From positions 561,425-625,424 of the forward strand of contig JABMLH010000002.1 in the NCBI GenBank assembly GCA_013205085.1: a DNA stretch of 64,000 nucleotides, in the 5' to 3' direction. Position numbers and translations under genes: made by a program. Source of the stretch: Microbacteriaceae bacterium VKM Ac-2854. GTDB lineage: Bacteria; Actinomycetota; Actinomycetes; Actinomycetales; Microbacteriaceae. Below are positions 48,671 through 57,082 of the stretch, one piece after another (the stretch's first letter is position 1; each line of letters starts with the position of its first letter). A model generated the notes under the pieces. The model was not told the DNA's origin. It searched no databases and saw only the letters and a program-made list of their open reading frames with translations.

Positions 48671-49515
48671 GCGGGATCCGTTACGAAGTCGATCAACTGC
48701 TCCACGCGGCCGAGCAGCGCGGGCTCCAAGTCCTTGAAGGTACTCACCTGCCCGAGGATGCGCTGCCACGCGCGGGCGATGTCGGCCTGTTCCGCGTGCG
48801 GCCAACCGAGCGCGGCGCAGATCCCCTTCTTCCATTCGATGCTGCGCGGGATGGTCGGCCACGCCTTCAGGCCCACTCGCTCGGGCTTCACGGCCTGCCA
48901 GATGTCGACGTACGGATGCCCGACGACGAGCACGTGCGATCCGTAGGGGCCGGCGGCGACCGCATCCGCGATCCGCGACTCCTTCGAGTTCGGCACCAGG
49001 TGATCCACCAGCACGCCGATCTTGCGGCCCGGGCCGGGCTTGAACGCCCGCACGAGTTCGTCGAGGTTATCGACGCCCTCGATGAACTCGACGACGACGC
49101 CCTCGACCCGGAGGTCGTGCCCCCAGACCTTCTCGACCAGCTCGGCGTCGTGCTTGCCCTCGACGTAGATGCGGCTGGGCAGCGCGACGCGCGCCTTCGC
49201 ATCCGCCACGTAGATCGAACCGGAGGCACTGCGGCCGGGAGCGAGGTTGGCATCGCGCTTCAATCCCGGCGCCTTGAGCGACACCGGTTTGCCGTCGATC
49301 AGGAAGCCCGGCCCGATCGGGAAGACGCGCACCTTGCCGCGCCGATCCTCCAGCCGCACCATCCGGGTCTCGACACCGAGCACGGCGCCGACGAATCCGC
49401 TGGCGACCTCCTCGACGACGAGGCCGCGCTCGGCCTCGACGACCGCCACTTCGACCTTGTTCTTCGCCCGCCAGTCCCCGGCGAGCACGTCCTGCCCGTA
49501 TCTGTCCTCGTACAT
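48667..49515 (-). CDS. DUF3097 protein with Toprim-like region
   Basis: This 282-residue soluble protein opens with MYEDRYGQDVLAGDWR, the normal DUF3097 start. An N-terminal beta domain (about 20-100) leads to IYVEGKHDAELVEKVWG (Glu and Asp-x-Glu spacing) and IGVLVDHLVPNSKESRIA, then HVLVVGHPYVDIWQAV. These resemble the metal-binding acidic residues of Toprim folds, suggesting nucleic-acid processing. The function is not known. It is coupled to DUF3054 and divergent from the riboflavin operon across 437 bp. Confidence 0.86.
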   Translation of the reverse strand: MYEDRYGQDVLAGDWRAKNKVEVAVVEAERGLVVEEVASGFVGAVLGVETRMVRLEDRRGKVRVFPIGPGFLIDGKPVSLKAPGLKRDANLAPGRSASGSIYVADAKARVALPSRIYVEGKHDAELVEKVWGHDLRVEGVVVEFIEGVDNLDELVRAFKPGPGRKIGVLVDHLVPNSKESRIADAVAAGPYGSHVLVVGHPYVDIWQAVKPERVGLKAWPTIPRSIEWKKGICAALGWPHAEQADIARAWQRILGQVSTFKDLEPALLGRVEQLIDFVTDPA

Positions 49516-49732
49516 CGCCAGTCAGGCTAATCGGCGCACGCGCGAATCCGGCTCCGGCTCGCTCGAACGGGCGGAATGAGCGAGCCGCGCCGCGCGGCAC
49601 GCGACACGGGCGTCGGATCCGCGGCTGATTGCCGCGCGGATCCGCGAGAGGACGCGGCCGAGCGCGGCGTAATCCGCGTGTTACGGAGGAATACCTCCGG
49701 CGTAATGGCGTTCGATTACGATGAACATCAAG
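49516..49732. other. Upstream part of the rib/DUF3097 divergent gap
   Basis: About 215 bp without a gene. It holds a GCGGC-N5-GCCGC hairpin around 49618-49640 and CGGAGG-N4-CCTCCG (49684-49689, 49694-49699) within a TTA...TAA frame. TACGAT near 49716 is a possible -10 for the riboflavin transcript. No clear -35 is seen. Confidence 0.4.
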
Positions 49733-49877
49733 AAACGTGCTCCGGGGTCGGTGAGAATCCGAACCGGCGGTGATAGTCCGCGAGCCGTTCGATCCACCGG
49801 GAGGTGCGTCGAGTGGTTGATCCGGTGGAAATCCGGAACCGACGGTTAAAGTCCGGATGGGAGGCAGCACGAGCGTT
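49733..49877 (+). ncRNA. FMN riboswitch (RFN element)
   Basis: The conserved RFN core is present in order: GGGGTCGGTGAGAATCCGAA, CCGGCGGTGATAGTCCGCGA, a variable stem, GATCCGGTGGAAATCCGGAA, CCGACGGTTAAAGTCCGGAT and GGGAGGCAGCACG. The closing helix P1 is formed by AACGTGCTC and GAGCGTT. FMN binding shuts off the downstream ribD-ribE-ribBA-ribH operon. Downstream, CTCGT (49928-49932) and ACGAG (49938-49942) can pair just before the ribD start region. Control could therefore be at translation, at termination, or both; the sequence does not decide. Confidence 0.97.
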
Positions 49878-49952
49878 CCGGCGACCCTGCCGGCACGCGT
49901 TGCACGGCTGCGCCGCAACCCCGGAGCTCGTCACAGAACGAGAGATCCGAGC

Positions 49953-51014
49953 ATGACCGACAGCTACGAGCACGCGATGCGCAGGGCGCTGACCCTCGCC
50001 GATCGCGGCCCCCGCCGGGGCGTGAACCCGCGGGTGGGCTGCGTCATCCTGGCGCCGGATGGCACCGTCCTCGCCGAGGGCTGGCACCACGGCGCCGGCA
50101 CCGCGCACGCCGAGGTCGACGCCCTGTCGAAGCTCGCGCCGGGGGCGGCGCGCGGCGCGACCGCCATCGTGACGCTCGAACCGTGCAACCACACCGGACG
50201 CACCGGCCCGTGCAGCCGCGCGTTGATCGACGCCGGCGTCGCGAAGGTGGTCTTCGCCGTCGCCGATCCGGGCGATCGATCGTCCGGTGGCGCGCAGACC
50301 CTCCGCGACGCGGGGGTCGAGGTGGAGCAGGGGGTGTTGGCCGACGAGGCCGAGGAGTTCCTGCACGTCTGGCTCACCGCCACCCGCGCGCACCGCCCCT
50401 TCGTCACGCTCAAGTGGGCCTCGACCCTCGACGGGCGCACCGCGGCGGCCGACGGCACGAGCCGGTGGATCACGGGCACCGCCGCCCGGCAACGCGTGCA
50501 CGAGCAGCGAGCGAAGGCGGATGCGATCGTGATCGGCACCGGCACGGTGCTCGCCGACGACCCGAGCCTCACCGCCCGAGGCGATGGCGGCGAACTGCTG
50601 GCCGAGCAGCCGATCCCCGTGGTGATCGGCAACCGCGCGGTCCCGGTCGTGGCGCGGCTGCACGATCATCCGCACGCCGCCATCCTCGCCCGCGGCCACG
50701 ACCTGAACGCGATCCTGCGCGAGCTCTACGACGCCGAGATCCGACACGTCTACGTCGAGGGTGGGCCGACGCTCGCCTCCGCCTTCGTCGCGGCCGGTCT
50801 CGTCGATGAGTACCTCGTCTACCTCGCCCCCGCCTTGCTCGGCGGCCCCCGGCTCGCCCTCGGCGACATCGGCGTCGACACGATCGGCGAGGCCCGGCGC
50901 CTGCGCGCCCACGCCGTCGAGTTGCTCGGCGACGACATCCTGATCACCGCGCGTCCCGTGGCTGCGGCCCCGGCACCCGCCCCGCAGCCCACTCTGCACT
51001 TGGAGGCCCACTGA
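49953..51014 (+). CDS. ribD: Bifunctional riboflavin deaminase/reductase RibD
   Basis: This 353-residue enzyme has an N-terminal pyrimidine deaminase domain with zinc motifs HAEV (residues 52-55) and PCNHTGRTGPC (77-87). The C-terminal reductase domain has FVTLKWASTLDGRTA, ITGTAARQRVHEQRA, VIGTGTVLADDP and HVYVEGGPTLASAF. It deaminates and then NADPH-reduces the first pyrimidine intermediate of riboflavin synthesis. It is the first gene after the FMN riboswitch. Its TGA overlaps the ATG of the riboflavin synthase gene. The start 49953 gives the standard N-terminus. Confidence 0.97.
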   Translation: MTDSYEHAMRRALTLADRGPRRGVNPRVGCVILAPDGTVLAEGWHHGAGTAHAEVDALSKLAPGAARGATAIVTLEPCNHTGRTGPCSRALIDAGVAKVVFAVADPGDRSSGGAQTLRDAGVEVEQGVLADEAEEFLHVWLTATRAHRPFVTLKWASTLDGRTAAADGTSRWITGTAARQRVHEQRAKADAIVIGTGTVLADDPSLTARGDGGELLAEQPIPVVIGNRAVPVVARLHDHPHAAILARGHDLNAILRELYDAEIRHVYVEGGPTLASAFVAAGLVDEYLVYLAPALLGGPRLALGDIGVDTIGEARRLRAHAVELLGDDILITARPVAAAPAPAPQPTLHLEAH

Positions 51015-51646
51015 TGTTCACCGGCATCATCGAAGAACTCGGCGAGATCGTCGCGATCGACCCCGGCACGGATGCGATCCGCCTGACCGTCCGCGGTCCG
51101 CTCGCGGTCACTGGCGCCCGACACGGCGACTCGATCGCCGTCTCCGGCGTGTGTCTGACCGTGGTCGAGCAGACCCCGGAGTCGTTCACCGCCGATGTGA
51201 TGGCGCAGACGCTCGCGATGTCGACGCTCGACGGCGTCGCGGTCGGTGACGCCGTGAACCTCGAGCGCGCCGCCCAGGTCGGCGACCGGCTCGGCGGCCA
51301 CATCGTGCAGGGCCACGTCGACGGCACCGCGACCCTGCTCAGCATCACCCCCGGCGACGCGTGGCGCGTGCTGCGCTTCTCGCTGCCCGCCGACGCCGCC
51401 GCTCTGGTCACCGACAAGGGCTCCATCGCCGTCGACGGCGTCTCGCTCACCGTGAGCGGCATCAGCCCCGCGCTGGATGAGCAGCAGTGGTTCGAGGTCT
51501 CGCTCATCCCCGAGACCCTGGCCGCGACGACGCTCGGTGCCCGAGTCGTGGGCGATCGGGTCAACATCGAGACGGACATCCTCGCCCGTCACGTCGAACG
51601 GATGCTCGCGGTCTCCGCGGCAGCCCTCGGAAGGAACGCAGCATGA
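51014..51646 (+). CDS. ribE: Riboflavin synthase, alpha chain
   Basis: This 210-residue protein has two tandem lumazine-binding domains. It starts with the invariant MFTGIIEELGEI; GGHIVQGHVDGTATL opens the second repeat (about residue 96), and SIAVDGVSLTV lies within it. It converts two 6,7-dimethyl-8-ribityllumazine molecules into riboflavin. The start overlaps the ribD stop by one base and its stop overlaps the ribBA start (ATGA), showing tight translational coupling. Some authors call this gene ribC. Confidence 0.96.
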   Translation: MFTGIIEELGEIVAIDPGTDAIRLTVRGPLAVTGARHGDSIAVSGVCLTVVEQTPESFTADVMAQTLAMSTLDGVAVGDAVNLERAAQVGDRLGGHIVQGHVDGTATLLSITPGDAWRVLRFSLPADAAALVTDKGSIAVDGVSLTVSGISPALDEQQWFEVSLIPETLAATTLGARVVGDRVNIETDILARHVERMLAVSAAALGRNAA

Positions 51647-52887
51647 GTCTCTCCAGCATCCCCGCCGCCCTCGAGGCGCTCCGTCAGGGCCTGCCCGTCA
51701 TCGTCGCCGACGACGAGGGGCGCGAGAACGAGGGCGACGTGATCATCTCGGCGCAGCTCGCGAGCCAGCAGTGGATCGCCTGGCTGGTCAAGCATTCCTC
51801 GGGCTTCATCTGCGCGCCGATGACCAACGAGATCGCGGATGAGCTCGAACTGCCGATGATGGTGACCGAGAACCAGGACCCGCGCGGCACCGCGTACACG
51901 GTCTCGGTGGACGCCTCCGATCGACTCTCGACCGGCATCTCCGCCGCCGACCGCGCGCACACGCTGCGTGTGCTGGCCGACCCGGCGTCGACGCCGGCCA
52001 GCCTGAACCGGCCCGGACACATCCTGCCGCTGCGCGCGGTGGACGGCGGCGTGCGCGAGCGCGACGGTCACACCGAGGCGGCGGTCGACCTGATGAAGCT
52101 GGCCGGGCTGGTGCCGGTGGCGGCGATCTCGGAGATCGTGGCGGACGACGGCGAGATGATGCGACTGCCCGGCCTGATCGAGCTCGGCGAGCGCGAGGGC
52201 GTCTTGGTCACAACGATCGCCGCGCTGATCGAGTACCTGGAGGAGCACCACGCGGAGGCCGAGGTCGGCGAGGCGATCGCCATCCCCGAGACCTCGCGCG
52301 TGATCTTCGAGGTGGAGACCACGGTGCCCACGACGCACGGCCCGTTCCGGATCCGTGCCTACCGCGATCGGATGACCGGCGCGGACCACGTGGCGGTGAT
52401 CGCCGGCACGATCGGCGACGGCCTGCCGACGCTGGTGCGGGTGCACTCGGAGTGCCTGACCGGTGAGGCGTTCGGCTCGCTGAAGTGCGAGTGCGGCCCG
52501 CAGCTGGATGCGGCGCTGGACACCATCCAGCGCGACGGCGGCGTGGTGATCTACCTGCGCGGCCACGAGGGCCGCGGCATCGGGCTGATCAACAAGCTGC
52601 GCGCGTACAAGCTGCAGGAGGAGGGCTACGACACTCTCGACGCGAACCTGGCGCTCGGCCTGCCCGCGGATGCCCGCGACTACGGCGCCGCCGCCGCGAT
52701 CCTGGAGGATCTGGCGGTGGCCGATGTCCGACTGCTGACCAACAACCCCGAGAAGGTGCGCCAGCTCACCGATCGCGGCATCGCCGTCTCCGAGCGGGTA
52801 CCGCTCGTGGTCGGCGTCGGCGCATTCAACGCCGGCTACCTCGAGACCAAGCGCGACCGTATGGGTCACGCGATCACCCAGCTCTAA
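51643..52887 (+). CDS. ribBA: Bifunctional DHBP synthase / GTP cyclohydrolase II
   Basis: This 414-residue fusion has an N-terminal 3,4-dihydroxy-2-butanone-4-phosphate synthase (DDEGRENEGD at residues 23-32; RPGHILPLRAVDGGVRERDGHTEAAVDL). The C-terminal part is GTP cyclohydrolase II, with zinc cysteines in SECLTGEAFGSLKCECGPQ, catalytic RGHEGRGIGL and LLTNNPEKV. It makes both starting compounds of riboflavin from ribulose 5-phosphate and GTP. The start ATG 51643 has GGAAGGAA upstream. All motifs of both halves look intact, so both activities are expected. Confidence 0.97.
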   Translation: MSLSSIPAALEALRQGLPVIVADDEGRENEGDVIISAQLASQQWIAWLVKHSSGFICAPMTNEIADELELPMMVTENQDPRGTAYTVSVDASDRLSTGISAADRAHTLRVLADPASTPASLNRPGHILPLRAVDGGVRERDGHTEAAVDLMKLAGLVPVAAISEIVADDGEMMRLPGLIELGEREGVLVTTIAALIEYLEEHHAEAEVGEAIAIPETSRVIFEVETTVPTTHGPFRIRAYRDRMTGADHVAVIAGTIGDGLPTLVRVHSECLTGEAFGSLKCECGPQLDAALDTIQRDGGVVIYLRGHEGRGIGLINKLRAYKLQEEGYDTLDANLALGLPADARDYGAAAAILEDLAVADVRLLTNNPEKVRQLTDRGIAVSERVPLVVGVGAFNAGYLETKRDRMGHAITQL

Positions 52888-52913
52888 CAGCCCCTATCTA
52901 GGAGATACGCACC

Positions 52914-53387
52914 ATGGCCGGATCCGGCTCCCCCACCCCCTTCCACGTCGACGGCTCCGGCCTGACGGTCGTTGTCATCGCCGGTACCTGGCACGAGGTG
53001 ATCACCGACGGCCTGATCGCCGGTGCCGCTGCGGCGCTGGACGAGTCGGGCGCGTCCTGGTCGCTCGTGCGCGTGCCCGGATCCTTCGAGCTGCCCGTCA
53101 CCGCGAAGGCGGCGCTCGAGGCCGGCGCGGACGCGGTGGTCGCGCTCGGCGTGATCATCCGCGGCGGCACCCCGCACTTCGAGTACGTGTCGGATGCGGC
53201 CACCTCGGGCCTCACGAACGTCACCATCCAGACGGGCAAGCCGGTCGGCTTCGGTGTGCTGACCCTCGACACCGAGCAGCAGGGCATCGACCGCGCGGGC
53301 CTGCCGGGCTCGAAGGAGGACAAGGGCCGCGAGGCGGCGGAGGCGGCGCTGGCGACAGCGGTGCTGCTGCGCGAGCTGCGCGCGTAG
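52914..53387 (+). CDS. ribH: 6,7-dimethyl-8-ribityllumazine synthase
   Basis: This 157-residue protein has the lumazine synthase motifs [34 protein letters not shown] and [20 protein letters not shown] (catalytic His), and [16 protein letters not shown]. The family assembles into 60-mer capsids or pentamers. It joins the RibD and RibB products to give the lumazine used by RibE. It is the last gene of the operon, 26 nt after ribBA, with AGGAGA before ATG 52914. The N-terminus has a few extra residues relative to Bacillus RibH. Confidence 0.97.
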   Translation: MAGSGSPTPFHVDGSGLTVVVIAGTWHEVITDGLIAGAAAALDESGASWSLVRVPGSFELPVTAKAALEAGADAVVALGVIIRGGTPHFEYVSDAATSGLTNVTIQTGKPVGFGVLTLDTEQQGIDRAGLPGSKEDKGREAAEAALATAVLLRELRA

Positions 53388-53450
53388 GGCCGTTCCCTCG
53401 CCGCCCTCCGCTCGTTGCACGTTCCGAAACCAGCATCCCCACCGACGAAT

Positions 53451-53680
53451 GGTTTCGGCAAGCTCAACCAGCATCCGCACGGCCGACCACTCCACCAACG
53501 CAGGGTTTCGGCAAGCTCAACCAGCATCCGCACGGCCGACCACTCCACCAACGCAGGGTTTCGGCAAGCTCAACCAGCATCCGCACGGCCGACCACTCCA
53601 CCAACGCAGGGTTTCGGCAGGCTCAACCAGCATCCGCACGACCGAACAGCCACCCTTTGCTGGTTGAGCTTGCCGAAACC
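53451..53680. repeat. 53 bp tandem direct repeats closed by an inverted copy (family G)
   Basis: Direct units start at 53452, 53505, 53558 and 53611; the first three are identical and the fourth diverges after about 40 nt. Each contains TTTCGGCAAGCTCAACCAGC (G for A once in the fourth). The stretch at 53659-53680 is a perfect 22 bp inverted copy of 53451-53472. It fills the 299 bp convergent gap between ribH and the carboxypeptidase gene, ending 6 nt from the latter's stop. No gene is present. Confidence 0.92.
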
Positions 53681-53686
53681 AATGGC

Positions 53687-56600
53687 TCACCCGAGGTACG
53701 CCAGGATGGCCTTCACCGCCCGCGCGCGGTCGGCATCCGTGGCGAGTTGCTCCAGGCCGAAGCCCAGCAGCACCGTGTCGTCGGTGCGGACGGCCGCGTT
53801 GATGCCGCCGAGGCCCGGGGTGCGCTCGAAGTCCGAGGCGTTGCCCGGGCTGCCCTCCGGCGCGCCGAGCACGCTCCACGCGCCCAGCCCGGTCTCGAAG
53901 CCCTCGGCCTGCGACTCGACACCGGCCACCGTGAGCCGGGTGTCGTCCACGATCAGCCCGGCCTCACCGGTCGACGGGTCCGTCACGTAACTCACCACCA
54001 CCTCGACGCTCTGCCCGGCGTAGGCCGACAGGTCGAACGAGACGTCGACCCAGCCGCCGGAGTCGCCGGTGAACGAGTTCCACTCGCCGCTCGAACCCGT
54101 GGGCAGACAGGGATCCGCGAGCGTCAGGTACCGGCCGAGCGCGGGGTGCTCATCGATGAAGAAGCCGGCCTCGCACTCGAACGGTACGTCGGTGCTGGTG
54201 CGTCCGCCGAGCTCGGGCAACGTCGTCCAGTCCTCGGTACCGACCGGCCGCGCCTCCACGATCACGTGGTCGTAGCCCTCCTCCGTGGCGTAGGAGAACT
54301 GGGCGTCGAACGTCGCGGTCTCCCCCGCGGCGAGCGCCGGCACGTCGTAGCTGCGGCCGAGTCGCTGCCAGCCGTCGTCGATGTGCACCGCCGCGGCCGC
54401 GTAGCCGCCCTCGACCGCGATGAACGGGCCGCTCGGTTCGAGGTAGTCGATCACCGGGGAGCTGGCGAACTGCGGAAACTCACTCGTCGGCAGCACCGAG
54501 CTCGTCGGCAGGAACGCACCGGCCTCGTCCACCGGGTTGTCCCCGGCGCCGAACTCGGCGACGAACGGTGCCCCGGCCGTGACACCATCCGCGGCCAACG
54601 CCGTGCGCGAGAACGCGCCGAGGTAGTACTGCGTGAAGTCGTCGGCCAGGATCAGGCAGTCGTCGAACAGGCTCGTCGTGATCACACACGGCTGATCCGG
54701 CGCGCCGTTCAGCCCGTAGTACAGGCCGCCCACCGTGCCAGCGAGCAGGCCGTAGTAGCCAGCCGTCTCGCCCGCGTAGGCGAGCTCGCCGCCCTCGTTC
54801 AGGAAGTCGCGGACCGAGAGAGTCAGATCCTGCGCCCGCTTGGCGACGGCCAGGTCGGGGATGAGATCGCCGCCCACATCCGTCAGTTCGTCGTCGGCGT
54901 CCTGCGTCAGCCGGTTGTCGCCGAGGTACCAGAGCACCGTGTCGTAGTGGCTCAGTACAGCGAGGTCGTGCGGCACGCCCTGGGCATCGACGTCCCAGGT
55001 GTCGGCCTGGACGCCGTTCGCCGCGAACGCCGCGACGTGGGCGTCGAGGTACTTCGGCCCGTCGGTGCCCGCTGGATACGTCGGGTTCACGCCGGTGTAG
55101 TCCTCGTTCGCGATCACCAGCACGGAGGCGCCGGTGTCCTGCTCGAGCGTGTAGCTGAAGTGCTCGCTGGTCACGGGCTTGATGCCCTGCTTCGGGATGT
55201 CGCGCAGCGCCGGCCGGGCGCTGAACCAGACCTCGACGGTGTCGCCCGGCTTCGCCCCCGTCACCTTCCCGCGGTACTCCGCGTAGTAGTCCGTGTTCTC
55301 GGCACCGTAGCGCTCGCCGCCGTTCCACTTCTGCACGGGCTTCGTGACGGTGCGGCCGTTGTTGATCCTGTAGTTCAGCTGCTTCAGCAGCAGCGACTTC
55401 TTCGCCACCACCGCGACCGTCTGCGGGTCTCCGTAGGAGACGGAGAAGGAGTCGACGCGGAAGTTCTCGGTGTCGCGGTCGACCACGCTGACCGGGTCGT
55501 CCGGATCCGCGGCCGACTGCGCGACGGCCAGCGCGAACGGCAGATTGTTCTCGAACTCGGCCTGGATCAGCTCCTCGTCGTCGGGGAAGTTGAAGCCGCT
55601 GAGGCAGTCCTCCGGCAGCCACTCGTCGTCGGGATCGATCGCCGAGGCCGTCTCGCAGGTCGTCATCTCCGGGGTGAAGCCGAGGGTGCCGTACGCCTCC
55701 TGCATGTGCGCATCCGTGTCGCCGTTGGTCGTGTAGAGCTCGGCGCTGAGATCCGGGTCGTAGCCGGGCACGGCCGGATCGGCGTCGTCGCCCACCATCG
55801 CCTCGTAGATCACGTCGTCGGGGCTGGGCGTCGCCACCTGCCAGCCGATGCCGTGCAGCAGCAGCTCGGCAGCGGAGTGGTAGTTCACGAAGAACTGCGG
55901 CGTGAGCTTCGTGAACAGCGCGTCCAGAGCCTGCGTCTCCGGCTCGGAGGCCGGGGAGGCGCCGCGGTAGGTCTCGCTCGCCGGGTTGGGCGAGGAGCCC
56001 TCGTCGTCGTAGCCCCACCGGGTCGGGTAGTTGCGGTTCAGGTCGACGCCGTCGCCGGGTGTGATCTGCCCGTCACCGTTGTTGTCGTGCAGGTTCTTGC
56101 GCCAGAGCCGCTGGCCCTCCTGGAACGTGAAGTCGTAGCCGTCCGGATTCGCGACCGGGATGAACCACAGCTCGTTCGTGTCGATCAGCGCGGTGATCGC
56201 CGGGTCGGTGCCGTAGCCGCTCAGCATCGTGGCCAGCAGGCGGCGCACCATCTCGGGCGTGATCCACTCGCGGGCGTGTTGGGCGCCGATGTAGACGGTG
56301 GTCGGGCGCTTGCCCTCAGCGACCGCATCCGGGTTCTTGGTCACCCGCACCGCCGTGATGTCCTGGCCGTTGATGGTCTGCCCGATCGCGCGCAACTGCG
56401 CGATCTGCGGATGCGCTGCCGCCTGCGCGACCAGCTCCTCCTGCAGTCCACCCGCTCCGCTGTACGGGCGGAACACGCCGGGCGCGACCGCCTGCAGCGA
56501 GCGCTGCTGGGCGGCCGGCTCCTTCGGCGCGAGTTCGGAGCCCGCCTCGACCAGCGCCTCCGCCTGCTCCCCGCTGAGGATCGCCTCGACCGAGATCCGT

Positions 56601-56821
56601 CCGTCGGCGAGCGGCTTCGCGACGAGGTCGTGCCGGTCGACGCCGAGGTCGATGATCGCGGCCAGGCCCGCCGCGTCGAGCTCGCCGGTGTAGACCGACA
56701 TCCGGTCACCGCTCTCCGGTGGTGGAGCGGCGGCACTCGGCGTGGCCGTGAGACCCGCGAGCACCAGAGCGGTGGCGGCGATCACGGCGGATCGGCGGAC
56801 GAGCGTAAAGCGACGGATCAT
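53687..56821 (-). CDS. Secreted M14 zinc carboxypeptidase, multidomain
   Basis: This 1044-residue exported enzyme has a signal peptide (about residues 1-31) and a propeptide-like segment. The M14 carboxypeptidase core (about 110-460) has zinc ligands in GAQHAREW and VNYHSAAE, substrate-binding DGVDLNRNYP and a catalytic Glu in TPEMTTCETAS. A large middle part (about 540-800) resembles a Rossmann-like amidase/ThuA-type fold (VLVIANEDYTGV, ALSHYDTVLWYLGDN-like). The C-terminal domain resembles the immune-inhibitor-A/MAM module (DAQFSYATEEGYDHVIVEA). The start at 56821 is preferred because GAGGT lies 6 nt upstream; ATG 56833 would add four residues. It removes C-terminal residues from extracellular peptides. 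It has no anchor motif. Confidence 0.9.
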   Translation of the reverse strand: MIRRFTLVRRSAVIAATALVLAGLTATPSAAAPPPESGDRMSVYTGELDAAGLAAIIDLGVDRHDLVAKPLADGRISVEAILSGEQAEALVEAGSELAPKEPAAQQRSLQAVAPGVFRPYSGAGGLQEELVAQAAAHPQIAQLRAIGQTINGQDITAVRVTKNPDAVAEGKRPTTVYIGAQHAREWITPEMVRRLLATMLSGYGTDPAITALIDTNELWFIPVANPDGYDFTFQEGQRLWRKNLHDNNGDGQITPGDGVDLNRNYPTRWGYDDEGSSPNPASETYRGASPASEPETQALDALFTKLTPQFFVNYHSAAELLLHGIGWQVATPSPDDVIYEAMVGDDADPAVPGYDPDLSAELYTTNGDTDAHMQEAYGTLGFTPEMTTCETASAIDPDDEWLPEDCLSGFNFPDDEELIQAEFENNLPFALAVAQSAADPDDPVSVVDRDTENFRVDSFSVSYGDPQTVAVVAKKSLLLKQLNYRINNGRTVTKPVQKWNGGERYGAENTDYYAEYRGKVTGAKPGDTVEVWFSARPALRDIPKQGIKPVTSEHFSYTLEQDTGASVLVIANEDYTGVNPTYPAGTDGPKYLDAHVAAFAANGVQADTWDVDAQGVPHDLAVLSHYDTVLWYLGDNRLTQDADDELTDVGGDLIPDLAVAKRAQDLTLSVRDFLNEGGELAYAGETAGYYGLLAGTVGGLYYGLNGAPDQPCVITTSLFDDCLILADDFTQYYLGAFSRTALAADGVTAGAPFVAEFGAGDNPVDEAGAFLPTSSVLPTSEFPQFASSPVIDYLEPSGPFIAVEGGYAAAAVHIDDGWQRLGRSYDVPALAAGETATFDAQFSYATEEGYDHVIVEARPVGTEDWTTLPELGGRTSTDVPFECEAGFFIDEHPALGRYLTLADPCLPTGSSGEWNSFTGDSGGWVDVSFDLSAYAGQSVEVVVSYVTDPSTGEAGLIVDDTRLTVAGVESQAEGFETGLGAWSVLGAPEGSPGNASDFERTPGLGGINAAVRTDDTVLLGFGLEQLATDADRARAVKAILAYLG

Positions 56822-57082
56822 GGCGCACCTCATCGTGCAATCGACGGCTTCCGATGCGGGCCAGCATGAACCTCCGCTCAGGCCGCGTCAAGCCCTTACT
56901 CGAGAGCGACCACCCGGAAAGCGAGCCGGACTGAAAGCGACAAGCGAGGAATAGTCGCAGCCGGAGCGCCGTTGGAGGCGTAGGGTAGTCGGGCCGTCAC
57001 GAGCGGCCCCCGCGCCTCCACCTTCCTGCGCCCCACTGGTCCGCGACGCCCGATCGACGCCTCGCCTGCTGGCCGCACAGTC

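Noticed and set aside
53451-53680. CRISPR-like array
   Set aside because: The repeated unit is a contiguous 53 bp tandem repeat with no variable spacers, and there are no cas genes in the window.
53657-56869. 1070-codon open frame on the plus strand opposite the carboxypeptidase
   Set aside because: It lies fully antisense to a gene with clear M14 motifs, has Arg/Val/Gly-rich low-complexity translation and no domain; it is a high-GC shadow.
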